Positions 26,235-35,933 are shown, counted from the first letter of the stretch. The stretch is 52,519 nt of DNA from Chitinophagaceae bacterium (GCA_016787135.1 JAEUVK010000132.1:1-52519); one strand, 5' to 3'. Program-made: numbers and translations. The notes: generated from the sequence alone by a model not told the origin.

Positions 26235-28166
26235 TTATCTGGAGAAAGATGTTTTAATGCCACCCATGATCCATTGCCCTGGCATTTGTGAGCCAAGGAT
26301 ATCTGTATAGTTCCTGTCGAAAATATTGTCAACCTGGATAAAGGCTGCTATTCTTTTTTGCCAGAAGGCTGCTTCCAGCTTTGTATTTAACACAAAATAA
26401 TCAGCATTTACTTTGGCAATAGCCGGGTTGGTTGTTGCCTGCGGCTGTCTTTTTTTATACAAACCGTTTACTCCAAACGAAAGCCACTTGTATGAATAAA
26501 TGAGGTTAAAATTTATCAACCATTTAGCATGTGAAGAAATATAAAATGAAGGGGTAGCGCTGCTGCTTTTACTTTCCAGCCATATTATCCCTATAGTTGA
26601 CCAGAAGTTTTGTTGTTCATTGATCTTCTTTGCAAGCTGAATCTCCGTTTCTACACCGGTTGTTGTCACATTGGATATGTTCTTTGCCAGCGCATAGGTT
26701 CCGGTCGGAGTTAGATTGTCTTTTCGTGGCATATCAGCATAAGCAGTGGTAACATAATCGATCAGGTCTTTATGGTAACGCTGAAAAAAAGTGGAACTGA
26801 TCTTTACATTACCTGTTGCAAAATAATCTGCACCGCCTTCATAGCTGAAAGAACGTTCTGCTTCAAGATCCGGATTCCCGATACGGCCACTGGTCACTGA
26901 TGCACGGCCATAGTTATTAAAACGCTCTGTAAAATCTGCATCCCGAATAGTTTTACCGGCACTTCCTCTTAACTGCCATCTGGCTTTGCGGTAAGAAAGA
27001 TTGACCTGCGGTATAAACTGTGCTCCGCTTCTTTCGTTCCATTCCATCCTTAGTCCGGGGCTGAAAGAAAAATGCTCATTTAATTTTTGGCTCAAAATAA
27101 TAAATACAGCAGCCTGGTCAATATTGTGCTTTCCTCTGTCGTTTGAACTGATCCGCCTGTTGATGAACTGAACGCCGGAGGTCAGTACAGACGAAGTATT
27201 GATTGTAAACTCATCTGTGATCAGTCCTTGCAAAAGATAACTTTTATTAAGATTGGCAGCAGACACAGAATTGAAAATGAATTTATCTTCCAGAAACTTA
27301 TACCCGATGTCAAACTGCAGTTTATTATGCTTTTTCATATTAGTCACCTGCAATTGCGACCAGGATGTTTTGATCTTTTCCCTGGATGTGTCGGAGACAA
27401 AAGTGGTATAGAAATTCTGTGCAGCAAAGTCCCTTTCATCCCATGATGTGCGAAGAGCAAGGTGCCATTTAGGAGTAATGAAATATCCAAAAGATGCAGA
27501 TGCCGTTTTATTATGAAAATAACCTTTGATGCCGCGTTGCTGCTGGCCGTCTGAATTCGCGGATAAAAAACCGGCATTCAAAACTGACCTCTTGCCAGAA
27601 AGGGTTCCGCCGGCATTTACGTTGAATAAATTGTATTGTCCTGTTGTTCCCTGTGCTGTGAACGAAGAATACTTTTTGGTCTGTTTGGTCGCAAATGCTT
27701 TTGTGATGACCTGAATAACACCACCCACTGCTTCTGAGCCATAGATCGCGGACGAAGCGCCTTTGAGCACTTCCACTCTTTCTATTTCTGCAGGCGATAT
27801 TGGAATGTAGGAAGTAAAGTGGCCGGTGTTTGCATCATTTACCCGAACCCCGTCGATGATCACCAGCACCTGCTGAAAAGTGCCCCCGCGCAATACTATA
27901 TCACTTTGTGAGCCGGATGGTCCTCTCATCTGCACTTCTATTCCGGGAAGGTACCTGAGGAGTTCGTCAATCGAATGAACCGGTAGATTATTGAATCTTT
28001 CACCCGGGATAACAAATATATTTCGTCCCGTCCTTGATACTTTCTCCGGGGCGATGGATGCGGTAACAGTTACAGGATCTAATTCCGATTCTTTTTCCTG
28101 TGCCTGCGCATTTTGTAATACAAAAGCCGGTAAGGTTATTAGTAATGATCTCAACACCTTCTTCAT
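26235..28166 (-). CDS. TonB-dependent receptor, BtuB-like
   Basis: 643 residues. A signal peptide ends near residue 22, then the TonB-box region (LDPVTVTASIAPEKV, about 30-44), a plug (IDELLRYLPGIEVQMRG ... GSEAVGGVIQVITK, about 63-150), and a barrel that closes with the usual GGIKTSFSR end. It lacks the N-terminal carboxypeptidase-regulatory-like domain of the receptor at 114-3104, so it belongs to the classical BtuB/FepA/cobalamin-siderophore class. No cobalamin riboswitch was found in the 92 bases upstream and no cobalamin gene is present, so the ligand cannot be named. It follows panB on the same strand. Confidence 0.9.
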   Translation of the reverse strand: MKKVLRSLLITLPAFVLQNAQAQEKESELDPVTVTASIAPEKVSRTGRNIFVIPGERFNNLPVHSIDELLRYLPGIEVQMRGPSGSQSDIVLRGGTFQQVLVIIDGVRVNDANTGHFTSYIPISPAEIERVEVLKGASSAIYGSEAVGGVIQVITKAFATKQTKKYSSFTAQGTTGQYNLFNVNAGGTLSGKRSVLNAGFLSANSDGQQQRGIKGYFHNKTASASFGYFITPKWHLALRTSWDERDFAAQNFYTTFVSDTSREKIKTSWSQLQVTNMKKHNKLQFDIGYKFLEDKFIFNSVSAANLNKSYLLQGLITDEFTINTSSVLTSGVQFINRRISSNDRGKHNIDQAAVFIILSQKLNEHFSFSPGLRMEWNERSGAQFIPQVNLSYRKARWQLRGSAGKTIRDADFTERFNNYGRASVTSGRIGNPDLEAERSFSYEGGADYFATGNVKISSTFFQRYHKDLIDYVTTAYADMPRKDNLTPTGTYALAKNISNVTTTGVETEIQLAKKINEQQNFWSTIGIIWLESKSSSATPSFYISSHAKWLINFNLIYSYKWLSFGVNGLYKKRQPQATTNPAIAKVNADYFVLNTKLEAAFWQKRIAAFIQVDNIFDRNYTDILGSQMPGQWIMGGIKTSFSR

Positions 28167-28258
28167 AGCAGTCTTAAATTGCGTGCAAAATTAGGTGAGA
28201 CACAACAAACAGCCGGCATCGGAGAAACAATGACACAAAAATTACAAAAGACCAAAGA

Positions 28259-29095
28259 TCAGTATTGTTCAGTATCGTTAGGGAAATTCAACGATTTGAC
28301 ATCTTTAATGTACTGTTGTATAGCGCCGGTGATCTGCTCATTTAAGTTAAGATACTGACGTAAGAACCTCGGCTTGAATTCAGTATTGATGCCAAGCATA
28401 TCGTGCATGACCAATACCTGGCCATCACAGTATTTGCCGGCGCCAATACCGATAGTGGGTATAGTTAAGCTTTTGCTGACGCCTTTTGCCAGAGAAGCGG
28501 GTATTTTTTCCAGCACAATGGCAAAAGCGCCTGCTTCCTGCAGTAACAAAGCATCTTTCTTCAGCTTATCTGCTTCCGCTTTCTCTGTCGCCCTCACTAC
28601 ATAAGTGCCGAATTTATTGATCGATTGCGGAGTTAACCCAAGATGCCCCATTACCGGGATGCCTGCACTAACGATTTTTTTTACTGAATCAATTACTTCT
28701 TCGCCACCTTCGAGCTTTACCGTATTTGCCCCGCTCTCTTTCATAATGCGTATGGCCGATGCTAAGGCTATCTCCGAATTGGATTGATAGTAGCCAAAAG
28801 GAATATCAGCAACTACCAACGCTCTTTCTCTCGCTCTTACCACACTTTGCGCATGATAGATCATCTGGTCAAGCGTTATAGGGAGGGTGGTCATATGACC
28901 GGCCATCACATTACTGGCACTGTCGCCAACAAGTATGATATCAATACCTGCGGCATCAAATATTTTAGCAAATGAATAATCGTAAGCGGTGATCATTGAG
29001 ATCTTTTCACCAGCTTGTTTCATTTTTTGAATCGTGTTGGTCGTAACTTTCTTGACTTCTTTCGGAGTAGTTGACATTAAAATGCTTTTGGACAT
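28259..29095 (-). CDS. panB: 3-methyl-2-oxobutanoate hydroxymethyltransferase (ketopantoate hydroxymethyltransferase)
   Basis: 278 residues from the ATG at 29095; an ATG at 29077 ([10 protein letters not shown]) is an alternative and fits the family N-terminus well. PanB adds a one-carbon unit from methylene-tetrahydrofolate to 2-oxoisovalerate, the first committed step of pantothenate synthesis. Visible motifs: [14 protein letters not shown] (about 34-47), [13 protein letters not shown] (about 56-68) with the Asp-Ser that bind metal and substrate, [12 protein letters not shown] (about 124-135), [12 protein letters not shown], and [20 protein letters not shown] (about 211-230). Length is normal. 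It lies 15 bases after ppx on the same strand and shares the strand with panC and panD 5 kb upstream. Confidence 0.95.
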   Translation of the reverse strand: MSKSILMSTTPKEVKKVTTNTIQKMKQAGEKISMITAYDYSFAKIFDAAGIDIILVGDSASNVMAGHMTTLPITLDQMIYHAQSVVRARERALVVADIPFGYYQSNSEIALASAIRIMKESGANTVKLEGGEEVIDSVKKIVSAGIPVMGHLGLTPQSINKFGTYVVRATEKAEADKLKKDALLLQEAGAFAIVLEKIPASLAKGVSKSLTIPTIGIGAGKYCDGQVLVMHDMLGINTEFKPRFLRQYLNLNEQITGAIQQYIKDVKSLNFPNDTEQY

Positions 29096-29110
29096 CAAAA
29101 GTAGATAAAA

Positions 29111-30007
29111 TCAGATTTCTACCTCTTTTAATAACACCTCGTGATACAGGGTTTGTATCAACCCGTCAGCTAGACCGATCTTCGGAACATATATTTCTTC
29201 CGTATCTGTCCATCGCATCACATTGATGTAAATGAGCAATGCCGGCACGATCACATCGGCACGGTCTTCACGCAGTTTGTACATGCTCATACGCTGGGAA
29301 AGCGACATGCCGCTGAACTCTTTGTAATAATCCCTCAGCATATCCAGGGAAAGAGGTTTGCCTTCTTTTCTTTTTGATAAAGAAAATACTTTGTTGATAT
29401 TGCCTCCCGATCCTATGGCAGTTACATGATGATAGCCTTTTGTCTTTGATTTGATAAACTCCTTCATCTCGTCCCAGGAAGCTTCAGTAACCTGGCCTTT
29501 GAGCAGACGGATTGTACCGATATTGAATGATTCTTTAAAGATCAGTTTTCCGTCACTGAAAAAAGTAAGTTCTGTACTTCCGCCACCGACATCAATATAT
29601 AAATAGGATTCATCGCTTGTCATGTTTTCGGCTATATGGTTCTCATATATGAACGAGGCTTCCTCCTGCCCGCTGATGATCTTTATTTCAATACTTGTTT
29701 CATCTTTTATCCGTTTAATGATCGCATCACCATTGGCTGCATCACGCATAGCAGAGGTGGCGCAGGCTTTCAAATGCCTGACATCGTAAATGTCCAGCAA
29801 AAGTTTATATGACTTGATGGTCTTTAATATCTTTTCCACTTTACCGGAAGATATCTCGCCTTTATCAAATACATCGAATCCAAGGCGAAGGGGCACACGA
29901 ATCAAAGCGATCTTGATAAATTCAGGATTGGTTTTTGTGCCGGGGATCACATCACTGATCAGTAACCTTGCTGCATTACTGCCGATGTCAATGGCTGCCA
30001 GTCTCAC
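29111..30007 (-). CDS. ppx: Exopolyphosphatase / Ppx-GppA family phosphatase
   Basis: 298 residues from a GTG at 30007, which overlaps the end of ppk by 20 bases. The fold is the actin-like ASKHA type: phosphate-binding loop AAIDIGSNAARLLI (about 4-17) and second loop YLYIDVGGGSTELTFF (about 135-150) are both intact, and GSGGNINKVFSL (about 187-198) follows. The protein is the short form of the family, with the catalytic two-lobed core and no C-terminal HD-like domain. It hydrolyses polyphosphate or pppGpp; the coupling to ppk argues for polyphosphate. GppA activity cannot be excluded. Confidence 0.88.
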   Translation of the reverse strand: MRLAAIDIGSNAARLLISDVIPGTKTNPEFIKIALIRVPLRLGFDVFDKGEISSGKVEKILKTIKSYKLLLDIYDVRHLKACATSAMRDAANGDAIIKRIKDETSIEIKIISGQEEASFIYENHIAENMTSDESYLYIDVGGGSTELTFFSDGKLIFKESFNIGTIRLLKGQVTEASWDEMKEFIKSKTKGYHHVTAIGSGGNINKVFSLSKRKEGKPLSLDMLRDYYKEFSGMSLSQRMSMYKLREDRADVIVPALLIYINVMRWTDTEEIYVPKIGLADGLIQTLYHEVLLKEVEI

Positions 30008-32075
30008 GGGAGGTTAGTGTTTTTTTATATAAATAGTTGTAGGTCTCTACCTGTGACCGGATCTTTTTCTTTGCTGCCTGTACGTATTCATTATTCAATT
30101 CATTGTTCAGCAACCTTGCCTTTACATTATCCCGTAACTGTATATTCAATATCTCTTTCAGTTCCTGTTTGATCTCCTCATCCCAGACAGGACAGGTTGC
30201 TTCCACACGATGATCCAGATTCCTTCTCATCCAGTCGGCCGAAGATATATAAACTTTCTCTTTGCCTTTATTGTGAAATACCCACACCCGTGCATGTTCC
30301 AGATATTCGTCCACAATGCTGATGGCTTTTACTGGTTTCCTGAACTTGGAGTTTTCTGACAGCATACAGAAAATGCCTCTTACGACCAGTTTGATCGGTA
30401 CCCCTGCTCTTGCGGCTTCGTAAAGTTTATGTATCATCTCTTCGTCGGAAAGGGAGTTCATTTTAAGGGTCATCCCACTGGGTTTATTTTTAAGCGCCTG
30501 CTTTCTTTCATTATCTATAAGCCTGAATATCTCTTTTCTTACAAAATGCGGACTTGGTATGATCACCTGGCAGTTCTTCAGATGATGACTTCCATTCCGG
30601 GGATCTTCGAGGAAATTAAATATCCTGGTGATATCCGCCATGATCGCAGGATTGGAGGTAAGCAGACAATGATCTGCATAGACCCGAGCAGTTTTTTCAT
30701 TGAGGTTACCGGTGCTGACAAACCCATAGTGGACGTATTTGTCTTTTATTTTTTTCCTGATCACACAGATCTTGGAATGAACTTTCATGTTAGCGATCTC
30801 CACCAAAACCTTTACTCCTTCTTCTTCCAATCTTGCTTTCCATTCAAGGTTGGCTTCTTCTTCAAACCGGGCTCTTAGTTCAAGCATAACAGTCACCTGT
30901 TTCCCATTTCGGGCGGCATTGATCAGGGTGTTGATGATCCTTGATTGTTGTGCCAGCCTGTAACAGGTGATCTTAATACTGGTAACATCAGGATCAAAAG
31001 CTGCCTCACGTAAAAGATCAATGATCGGTGCGAAAGAATGATAGGGCAGGTGCAGCATTACATCTCTGCTCATCACCACTTCGGATACCCGGCTATCAGT
31101 CAGTAACGGGTGATCGAAGGGCTTCTTACGGCTTTTCTTTTCTTTAAACACCTGATCCGGAAAATCCATAAAGTGGCGGAAATTATGAATACGTCCTCCC
31201 GGTATCAGGTTATCTCTCTTGCTGAGGTTAAGACGCCTGATCAGATACTCCAGCAAACCGGGATCCATTTCCCGGTCATAAACAAAGCGGACAGGTTTGC
31301 CTTTGCGCCGGTTACGTAAACCTTTTTCGATCCGCTGAATAATACTTGTAGAGACGTCATTGTCTATATCAATTTCCGCATCTCTTGTTACTTTGAAAAT
31401 ATGCGACTGGTACTGATCATACCCAAAAAAAGAAAAGATGTCCGGCAGATTAAATCTAATTACGTCTTCCAGCAAAAAGATATGTTGTTCGTCCGGGGGA
31501 GAGGGGAGTAATAAAAATCTCCCCAGGACGCGACTGGGTACTTCTATTAATGCGTATTTCCTGTTCAGCGGACTTTCCCTTTTCCACATTACTACCGCCA
31601 GGTAAATCGACTTATCCCTCAGGTTAGGAAATTGCGGTATATTTTCGATCATCAGCGGAATAATGTTGGGGCTTACTTCTTCATCATAGTAATTGCGCAC
31701 AAATTCCTGTTGTTGCGGGTTCAGGTTCTTTTCTGTTTTCAGGAATATCTTCTGCTGGTTCAGTTCTGATAAAACGCCATCCCATATGCGGGCAAATTCA
31801 CTCTGCTGGTTCAACACGATCATCTGTATCTCATCCAGTATCTGCTGTGGGTTTTCTTCAAGGTGCATGTTGGCTTTGCTTCCGAACTGAACCATGCGTT
31901 TCAGGGTAGCCACCCTCACCCGGAAAAACTCATCAAGATTGTTGGAGAAGATGCCAAGAAAACGAATGCGTTCTTTCAATGGGACAGCCGGGTCGGCAGC
32001 TTCCTGTAATACCCGGGCATTAAATGAAAGCCAGCTTATATCCCGGGCTATTGTTTTTCTTTTTCCTTGTGTCAT
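29988..32075 (-). CDS. ppk1: Polyphosphate kinase 1
   Basis: 695 residues, the normal length of PPK1. It polymerises the gamma phosphate of ATP into polyphosphate at the membrane. The order of parts: N-terminal helical domain (DISWLSFNARVLQEA, about 12-26), the ring-binding second domain, and two phospholipase-D-like catalytic domains. The phosphorylated His is in KVHSKICVIRKK (about 434-445), and the second domain has LDHRVEATCPVWD (about 622-634) with its own His. ISSADWMRRN and SIKITCYRLA are also typical. It lies 81 bases after rfaE2 and is coupled to ppx, a synthesis and breakdown pair. Confidence 0.95.
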   Translation of the reverse strand: MTQGKRKTIARDISWLSFNARVLQEAADPAVPLKERIRFLGIFSNNLDEFFRVRVATLKRMVQFGSKANMHLEENPQQILDEIQMIVLNQQSEFARIWDGVLSELNQQKIFLKTEKNLNPQQQEFVRNYYDEEVSPNIIPLMIENIPQFPNLRDKSIYLAVVMWKRESPLNRKYALIEVPSRVLGRFLLLPSPPDEQHIFLLEDVIRFNLPDIFSFFGYDQYQSHIFKVTRDAEIDIDNDVSTSIIQRIEKGLRNRRKGKPVRFVYDREMDPGLLEYLIRRLNLSKRDNLIPGGRIHNFRHFMDFPDQVFKEKKSRKKPFDHPLLTDSRVSEVVMSRDVMLHLPYHSFAPIIDLLREAAFDPDVTSIKITCYRLAQQSRIINTLINAARNGKQVTVMLELRARFEEEANLEWKARLEEEGVKVLVEIANMKVHSKICVIRKKIKDKYVHYGFVSTGNLNEKTARVYADHCLLTSNPAIMADITRIFNFLEDPRNGSHHLKNCQVIIPSPHFVRKEIFRLIDNERKQALKNKPSGMTLKMNSLSDEEMIHKLYEAARAGVPIKLVVRGIFCMLSENSKFRKPVKAISIVDEYLEHARVWVFHNKGKEKVYISSADWMRRNLDHRVEATCPVWDEEIKQELKEILNIQLRDNVKARLLNNELNNEYVQAAKKKIRSQVETYNYLYKKTLTSRETGSH

Positions 32076-32156
32076 AGTAGGTCGTTCGTCAGCAGTTCTG
32101 ATAAAATTAAGGAAGTACGCAGTGAGTGCTTGTTAAGTTTTAGTAAAGCAACAGCC

Positions 32157-32648
32157 TCAGTCGTTCCTGATCCGGCTGATGATATTTGTGGTAGAAAATC
32201 CTTCCAGTACAGGATTGATCACCACACGGCCTCCATTAGCCATTACCTCTTTGGCGCCCACGATCTGTTCAATGGTATAATCACCACCTTTTACGAGTAC
32301 ATCAGGTATGACAAGATTGATAAGTTGAAGCGGTGTATCCTCTTCAAATATCACCACTGCATCTACTATCAGCAATGAAGCAAGCATCAGTGCTCTTGAA
32401 TCCTGATCGTTTACCGGGCGGCTTTCTCCTTTTAATCTTTTGACAGAAGCATCTGAATTTACCCCGACTATCAAATAGTCGGCTTCCCTGGCGGCTTGTG
32501 ATAATGAAAAAATGTGACCTGAATGAAGTATGTCAAACACGCCGTTGGTAAAAGCGATCTTTCTGCCGGTTACTCTCCATTGCGTCACCCGGTAAAGTAC
32601 TTCGGGGAACGTAAGAATTTTTTGCGGAATAGCATCTGCTTGTCTCAT
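32157..32648 (-). CDS. rfaE2: D-glycero-beta-D-manno-heptose 1-phosphate adenylyltransferase (stand-alone RfaE2)
   Basis: 163 residues. It has the nucleotidyltransferase signature FTNGVFDILHSGH (33-45, with the HxGH at 42-45), VGVNSDASVKRLKG (about 63-76) and a C-terminal STTNIISRIR that stands in for the ISTT/RT motif. In Enterobacteria this is the second half of HldE; here it is a separate enzyme, as usual in Bacteroidota. It makes ADP-heptose for lipid A core or other glycans. No kinase half (RfaE1) is visible nearby. It begins 11 bases after the flippase-like gene ends, so the two are likely co-transcribed. Confidence 0.9.
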   Translation of the reverse strand: MRQADAIPQKILTFPEVLYRVTQWRVTGRKIAFTNGVFDILHSGHIFSLSQAAREADYLIVGVNSDASVKRLKGESRPVNDQDSRALMLASLLIVDAVVIFEEDTPLQLINLVIPDVLVKGGDYTIEQIVGAKEVMANGGRVVINPVLEGFSTTNIISRIRND

Positions 32649-32659
32649 GGTGATGAAAT

Positions 32660-33676
32660 TTATAACGGAGATCCCTGCATTTTCTTTTTATTGTACCACG
32701 GGAGGGCAATAAAACTTAAGAGACCGCCCATTACAATCACGGCTGTATTGGCCAACCATAACAGCCAGCCAAAGGCCAGCGCAATACCTTTGGGAAGACC
32801 ATAGATCATCATGCATTTTTCGATCAGTACTGCATACCCCCCGATACCGCCCGGGGTGATGATCATACCGACACTGCCTGCCGACAATACGGTGAATGCC
32901 TCTTTGATGCCGTAATGTTCAGTTTCTTTCAATGCCTGAAAACCGAGGTAACCACCGGAAAGATAGAGCGACCATATCAGTAACGTGTAAAATAAAAATG
33001 ACTTTCTTTGTTTCAGGTGTTGTATGGCACTGATGCCCTCCCATATCCGGGAAAGGATTTTTTTACCGGATATAAAAAGATCGTGTACGTTTTTCTTTTT
33101 AATGATCATCCATCCGGTTATGGACAGTATTATGATCCCGAAAGTGATCAGCAGGATGAGGTTGCCGGATATTTTTTCTGTTTCTTGCGGTTCAGAACCG
33201 TTAAAAACCCCATTTACCAGTTTTGTATATAGACCGGGTTGTATTATTAAGGTGATTCCAAAAACTATCAGCAGGCAAATAGCATCTATCAATCTTTCAA
33301 GAATGATTGTGCCGACGAGTTTATCAGCCGGCACTTTTTCATAGCGGGCCAATACCGTGCATTTTAACACTTCGCCCAGGCGGGGTACTGCCTGGTTAGC
33401 AAGATAGCCGATCATCACAGCAAAAAAAGTATTGGTCTTTGATGGTTTATAACCAAGAGGGTCCATCAGCAATCTCCACCTCAATGCACGGACATAATGG
33501 CTCAAAAATAAAATAGTAAAAACTGGAAATACAAGAATATACCTGAGCCCGTTCATAGCTTCCCTTATCTGCGACCTTTCCGTTTTTCCAAGATCCCTGA
33601 TCGACCACCATACCAGGAAAATACCCAATGAAAAGAAGAACATGTATTGTAATATGTTGCGGAGGCGTTTATTCAT
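32660..33676 (-). CDS. Integral membrane protein of the lysylphosphatidylglycerol-synthase-TM / UPF0104 family
   Basis: 338 residues with about eight hydrophobic helices starting near residue 10. The family marks are HYVRALRWRLLM (about 61-72), the stretch FFAVMIGYLANQAVPRLGEVLKC (in part, about 84-106) with the conserved Pro-Arg-Gly-Glu, and ITPGGIGGYAVLIEK (about 276-290). The family is the flippase-like domain of MprF without its aminoacyl-transferase domain, so lipid flipping is a family-based guess. It sits between panD and rfaE2; a link to heptose-containing envelope lipids is possible from the position. Confidence 0.87.
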   Translation of the reverse strand: MNKRLRNILQYMFFFSLGIFLVWWSIRDLGKTERSQIREAMNGLRYILVFPVFTILFLSHYVRALRWRLLMDPLGYKPSKTNTFFAVMIGYLANQAVPRLGEVLKCTVLARYEKVPADKLVGTIILERLIDAICLLIVFGITLIIQPGLYTKLVNGVFNGSEPQETEKISGNLILLITFGIIILSITGWMIIKKKNVHDLFISGKKILSRIWEGISAIQHLKQRKSFLFYTLLIWSLYLSGGYLGFQALKETEHYGIKEAFTVLSAGSVGMIITPGGIGGYAVLIEKCMMIYGLPKGIALAFGWLLWLANTAVIVMGGLLSFIALPWYNKKKMQGSPL

Positions 33677-33733
33677 TATACCGAAAATACTGTGATGGGA
33701 TTATATATCAAAGCGGGAAATGATAAGAGATGG

Positions 33734-34078
33734 TTACATCTTATTTCCTTCTTTAGGGAAAATGATGCGCGGCTTGAATTTTTTGGCTTCTTCAAAGTCC
33801 ATACCGGCATACGAAATAATGATAATAATATCGCCGACGGCCACCTTTCGGGCCGCAGGACCATTGAGACAACAGGTACCGGCCCCCCGTTTGCCTTTTA
33901 TAACGTAGGTCTCTAATCTTTCGCCATTATTAATGTTCACCACCTGCACTTTTTCATTTTCGATCAGGTTGGCGGCATCCATCAGGTCTTCATCAATGGT
34001 GATACTGCCTATATAATTAAGATTGGCTTCAGTAACAGCAATGCGGTGGATCTTCGATTTTAAAACTTCTATCTGCAT
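33734..34078 (-). CDS. panD: Aspartate 1-decarboxylase
   Basis: 114 residues, the usual size of the pyruvoyl-dependent enzyme. It makes beta-alanine from aspartate. The self-cleavage site is Gly24-Ser25 (YIGSITID), which would yield the pyruvoyl group on the new alpha chain. Lys9 (SKIHRI), Thr57-like positions and GAAARK-equivalent [17 protein letters not shown] (about 73-89) are in place. It follows panC by 38 bases on the same strand, so the beta-alanine supply and the condensation enzyme are paired. Confidence 0.96.
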   Translation of the reverse strand: MQIEVLKSKIHRIAVTEANLNYIGSITIDEDLMDAANLIENEKVQVVNINNGERLETYVIKGKRGAGTCCLNGPAARKVAVGDIIIIISYAGMDFEEAKKFKPRIIFPKEGNKM

Positions 34079-34116
34079 AGTTATGTAAAGATAAGATGGG
34101 ATAAAGTGCAGGATCT

Positions 34117-34971
34117 TTATTCGTTCAGCAACAAATTATCTATAAGTCTTACTTCATTCAAAAAGGCTGCGGCTACAGCTACTAATTTCTGTTTCCCGTT
34201 CCACTCATCGATCGGTTGTAGCGTAGAAGCATCAGCTATCTCTATATAATCGGGTTTAAATCTCTCGGCGATGAGTTTTTCAAGAGCTTTTCTTTTCAAA
34301 GGCAGCAGGTTCCCTTTTTCCAGATTGGTTTTAAGAAAACCCAATGTTCTATATATGGCCGGCGCATTTTCCCTTTCTGCTTTGGTAAGACGCATATTCC
34401 GGCTGCTCATGGCCAGCCCGTCGGCTTCGCGGAGAGTAGGGCAGACGCTGACTTTTATTGAATCCTTCCAACCCATCAATTCTATCAGTTTCGTGATTAC
34501 CATACATTGCTGGTAATCTTTCTGGCCAAGGTACAGGTTGCCGGGTTGCACTATGTCCAATAGTCTCTTAACCACTTTGCAGACCCCCTGGAAATGTCCC
34601 GACCTGTATTTGCCTTCCAGAATAGTTTCAAGGTATCCAAGATTGTAATGCTCGTTGTCCGGAGCTCCTCCGGGATATATTTCGGAGACCGATGGCAGGA
34701 AAAGAACGTTACAACCGGCCAGTTCCAGCAGTTCAATATCCTTTTCTAAAGTGATGGGGTATTTTTCGAAATCCTTCGGATCGTTGAACTGTGCGGGGTT
34801 CACGAAGATGCTGGAAACAGTTATCGAATTATCCTTCTTACTGGCTTCGATCAGAGAGAGATGCCCATTGTGCAGGGCACCCATAGTAGGTGCAAAACCA
34901 ATAGTTTTCCCTTTCGCTTTCTGCTGTTTCAGCCAGTGGTGCAGATCGGCTGATTTCTTAAATAATCTCAT
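34117..34971 (-). CDS. panC: Pantothenate synthetase
   Basis: 284 residues, normal length. It joins pantoate and beta-alanine with ATP. Motifs: [14 protein letters not shown] (28-41, nucleotide-binding HNGH at 34-37), [19 protein letters not shown] (about 54-72), [13 protein letters not shown] (about 149-161) and the KMSKS-equivalent MSSRN (about 189-193). It is the first gene of a long minus-strand series that includes panD and, further down, panB. A -7-like TAAGTTTG lies at 35005-35012 on the minus strand, in the divergent gap to the GT5-like gene. Confidence 0.96.
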   Translation of the reverse strand: MRLFKKSADLHHWLKQQKAKGKTIGFAPTMGALHNGHLSLIEASKKDNSITVSSIFVNPAQFNDPKDFEKYPITLEKDIELLELAGCNVLFLPSVSEIYPGGAPDNEHYNLGYLETILEGKYRSGHFQGVCKVVKRLLDIVQPGNLYLGQKDYQQCMVITKLIELMGWKDSIKVSVCPTLREADGLAMSSRNMRLTKAERENAPAIYRTLGFLKTNLEKGNLLPLKRKALEKLIAERFKPDYIEIADASTLQPIDEWNGKQKLVAVAAAFLNEVRLIDNLLLNE

Positions 34972-35089
34972 TTAAAATGGGCTGATTTGATGCCGGGATA
35001 GCTGCAAACTTAGCTAATCACGTATTAATCAGGATAAAAATAGTACCTTCGCACCCACTTTTTTAAAAAGGAACATTAAAAGGGAGAGC
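34972..35089. promoter_or_regulatory. Divergent promoter region of panC and the GT5-like gene
   Basis: A 118-base gap between divergent genes. Minus strand: TAAGTTTG (35005-35012) fits TAnnTTTG, with no clear -33 box. Plus strand: TACCTTCG (35044-35051) differs by one base. Before the plus gene, AAAGGGAGAG (35079-35088) is a rare Shine-Dalgarno-like sequence in this window. Confidence 0.4.
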
Positions 35090-35905
35090 ATGTCAGCTAA
35101 AAAAAGAATCTTATTTATCGCCAACGAAATGTCGCCCTACCTGGAGCTGACAGAATTTTCAGAGATCGTGAACAAGCTGGCCATTAAGGCTAATGATAAT
35201 GGTTTCGAGGTCCGTTGCATCATGCCCCGGTTTGGCACCATCAATGAACGCCGCCACAGGTTGCATGAGGTAGTTCGGTTATCAGGTATCAATGTATCGG
35301 TGGATAATGATGATATGCCGCTTCAGATCAAAGTGGCATCTCTGCCAAGTGCCAGACTGCAGGTATATTTCCTGGAAAATGAAGACCTTTTTAAAAGGAA
35401 ATTCATTTTTCATGACGAAAATGAAAAATGGTTTGATGATAATGGGTTAAGGACGATCTTTTTCTGTAAAGGCGCCCTTGAAACAGTAAAAAAATTCGGG
35501 TGGCCTCCGGACATCATTCACTGCAGTGGCTGGATGACAGGCCTGGTGCCGGCATATCTGAAAACAGTTTACAAGAAAGAGCCGGTATTCTCTCATAGCA
35601 AGATCGTTTATACTATCGGACAGAACACTTTTAAAGAGAAGCTGGGTAGCGACTTTATCAGCAAGGCATTGATCCACCAGTCGCTTAAAGAGAAAGATCT
35701 TGAAGTGTACAAAGAAGCCAATAATACAGCAATGTTCCGGGGGGGCGCCACTTTCGCGGATGCGATCACATTTGGTGCAGAAAAGATCGAGAAGAAGTTA
35801 GTAGAAGAATTTTCGAAAGTAAGAGGTAAGAAGACCTTACAGTATAACCAGGAGTCTGATTTAACAGACTATTTACAACTGTATAACGATCTTGCGGCTA
35901 AGTAA
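35090..35905 (+). CDS. Half-length GT5 (glycogen/starch synthase-like) protein
   Basis: 271 residues. The sequence follows the N-terminal domain of glycogen synthase: ILFIANEMSPYLELTEF (about 7-23), FEVRCIMPRFGTI (about 39-51), YFLENEDLF (about 87-95), and PDIIHCSGWMTGLVPAYLK (about 139-157, matching the family's PDI-H-HDWQT-L-P-YLK). The ADP-glucose motif Lys-x-Gly-Gly of true synthases is absent, replaced by LELTEFS, and the C-terminal nucleotide-binding domain is missing: the frame ends after a helical tail. The last residues QYNQESDLTDYLQLYNDLAAK form an amphipathic tail. Such short forms recur in Bacteroidota, next to DUF4270 genes as here. Glycogen synthesis is therefore not supported; a glucan-binding or regulatory role is a guess. 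Confidence 0.8.
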   Translation: MSAKKRILFIANEMSPYLELTEFSEIVNKLAIKANDNGFEVRCIMPRFGTINERRHRLHEVVRLSGINVSVDNDDMPLQIKVASLPSARLQVYFLENEDLFKRKFIFHDENEKWFDDNGLRTIFFCKGALETVKKFGWPPDIIHCSGWMTGLVPAYLKTVYKKEPVFSHSKIVYTIGQNTFKEKLGSDFISKALIHQSLKEKDLEVYKEANNTAMFRGGATFADAITFGAEKIEKKLVEEFSKVRGKKTLQYNQESDLTDYLQLYNDLAAK

Positions 35906-35933
35906 ATTTCTAACCCTGCTTTAAATTTTATCT

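Noticed and set aside
28167..28258. Cobalamin riboswitch before the BtuB-like receptor
   Set aside because: The gap is only 92 bases and lacks the B12-box; a full element needs about 200 bases.
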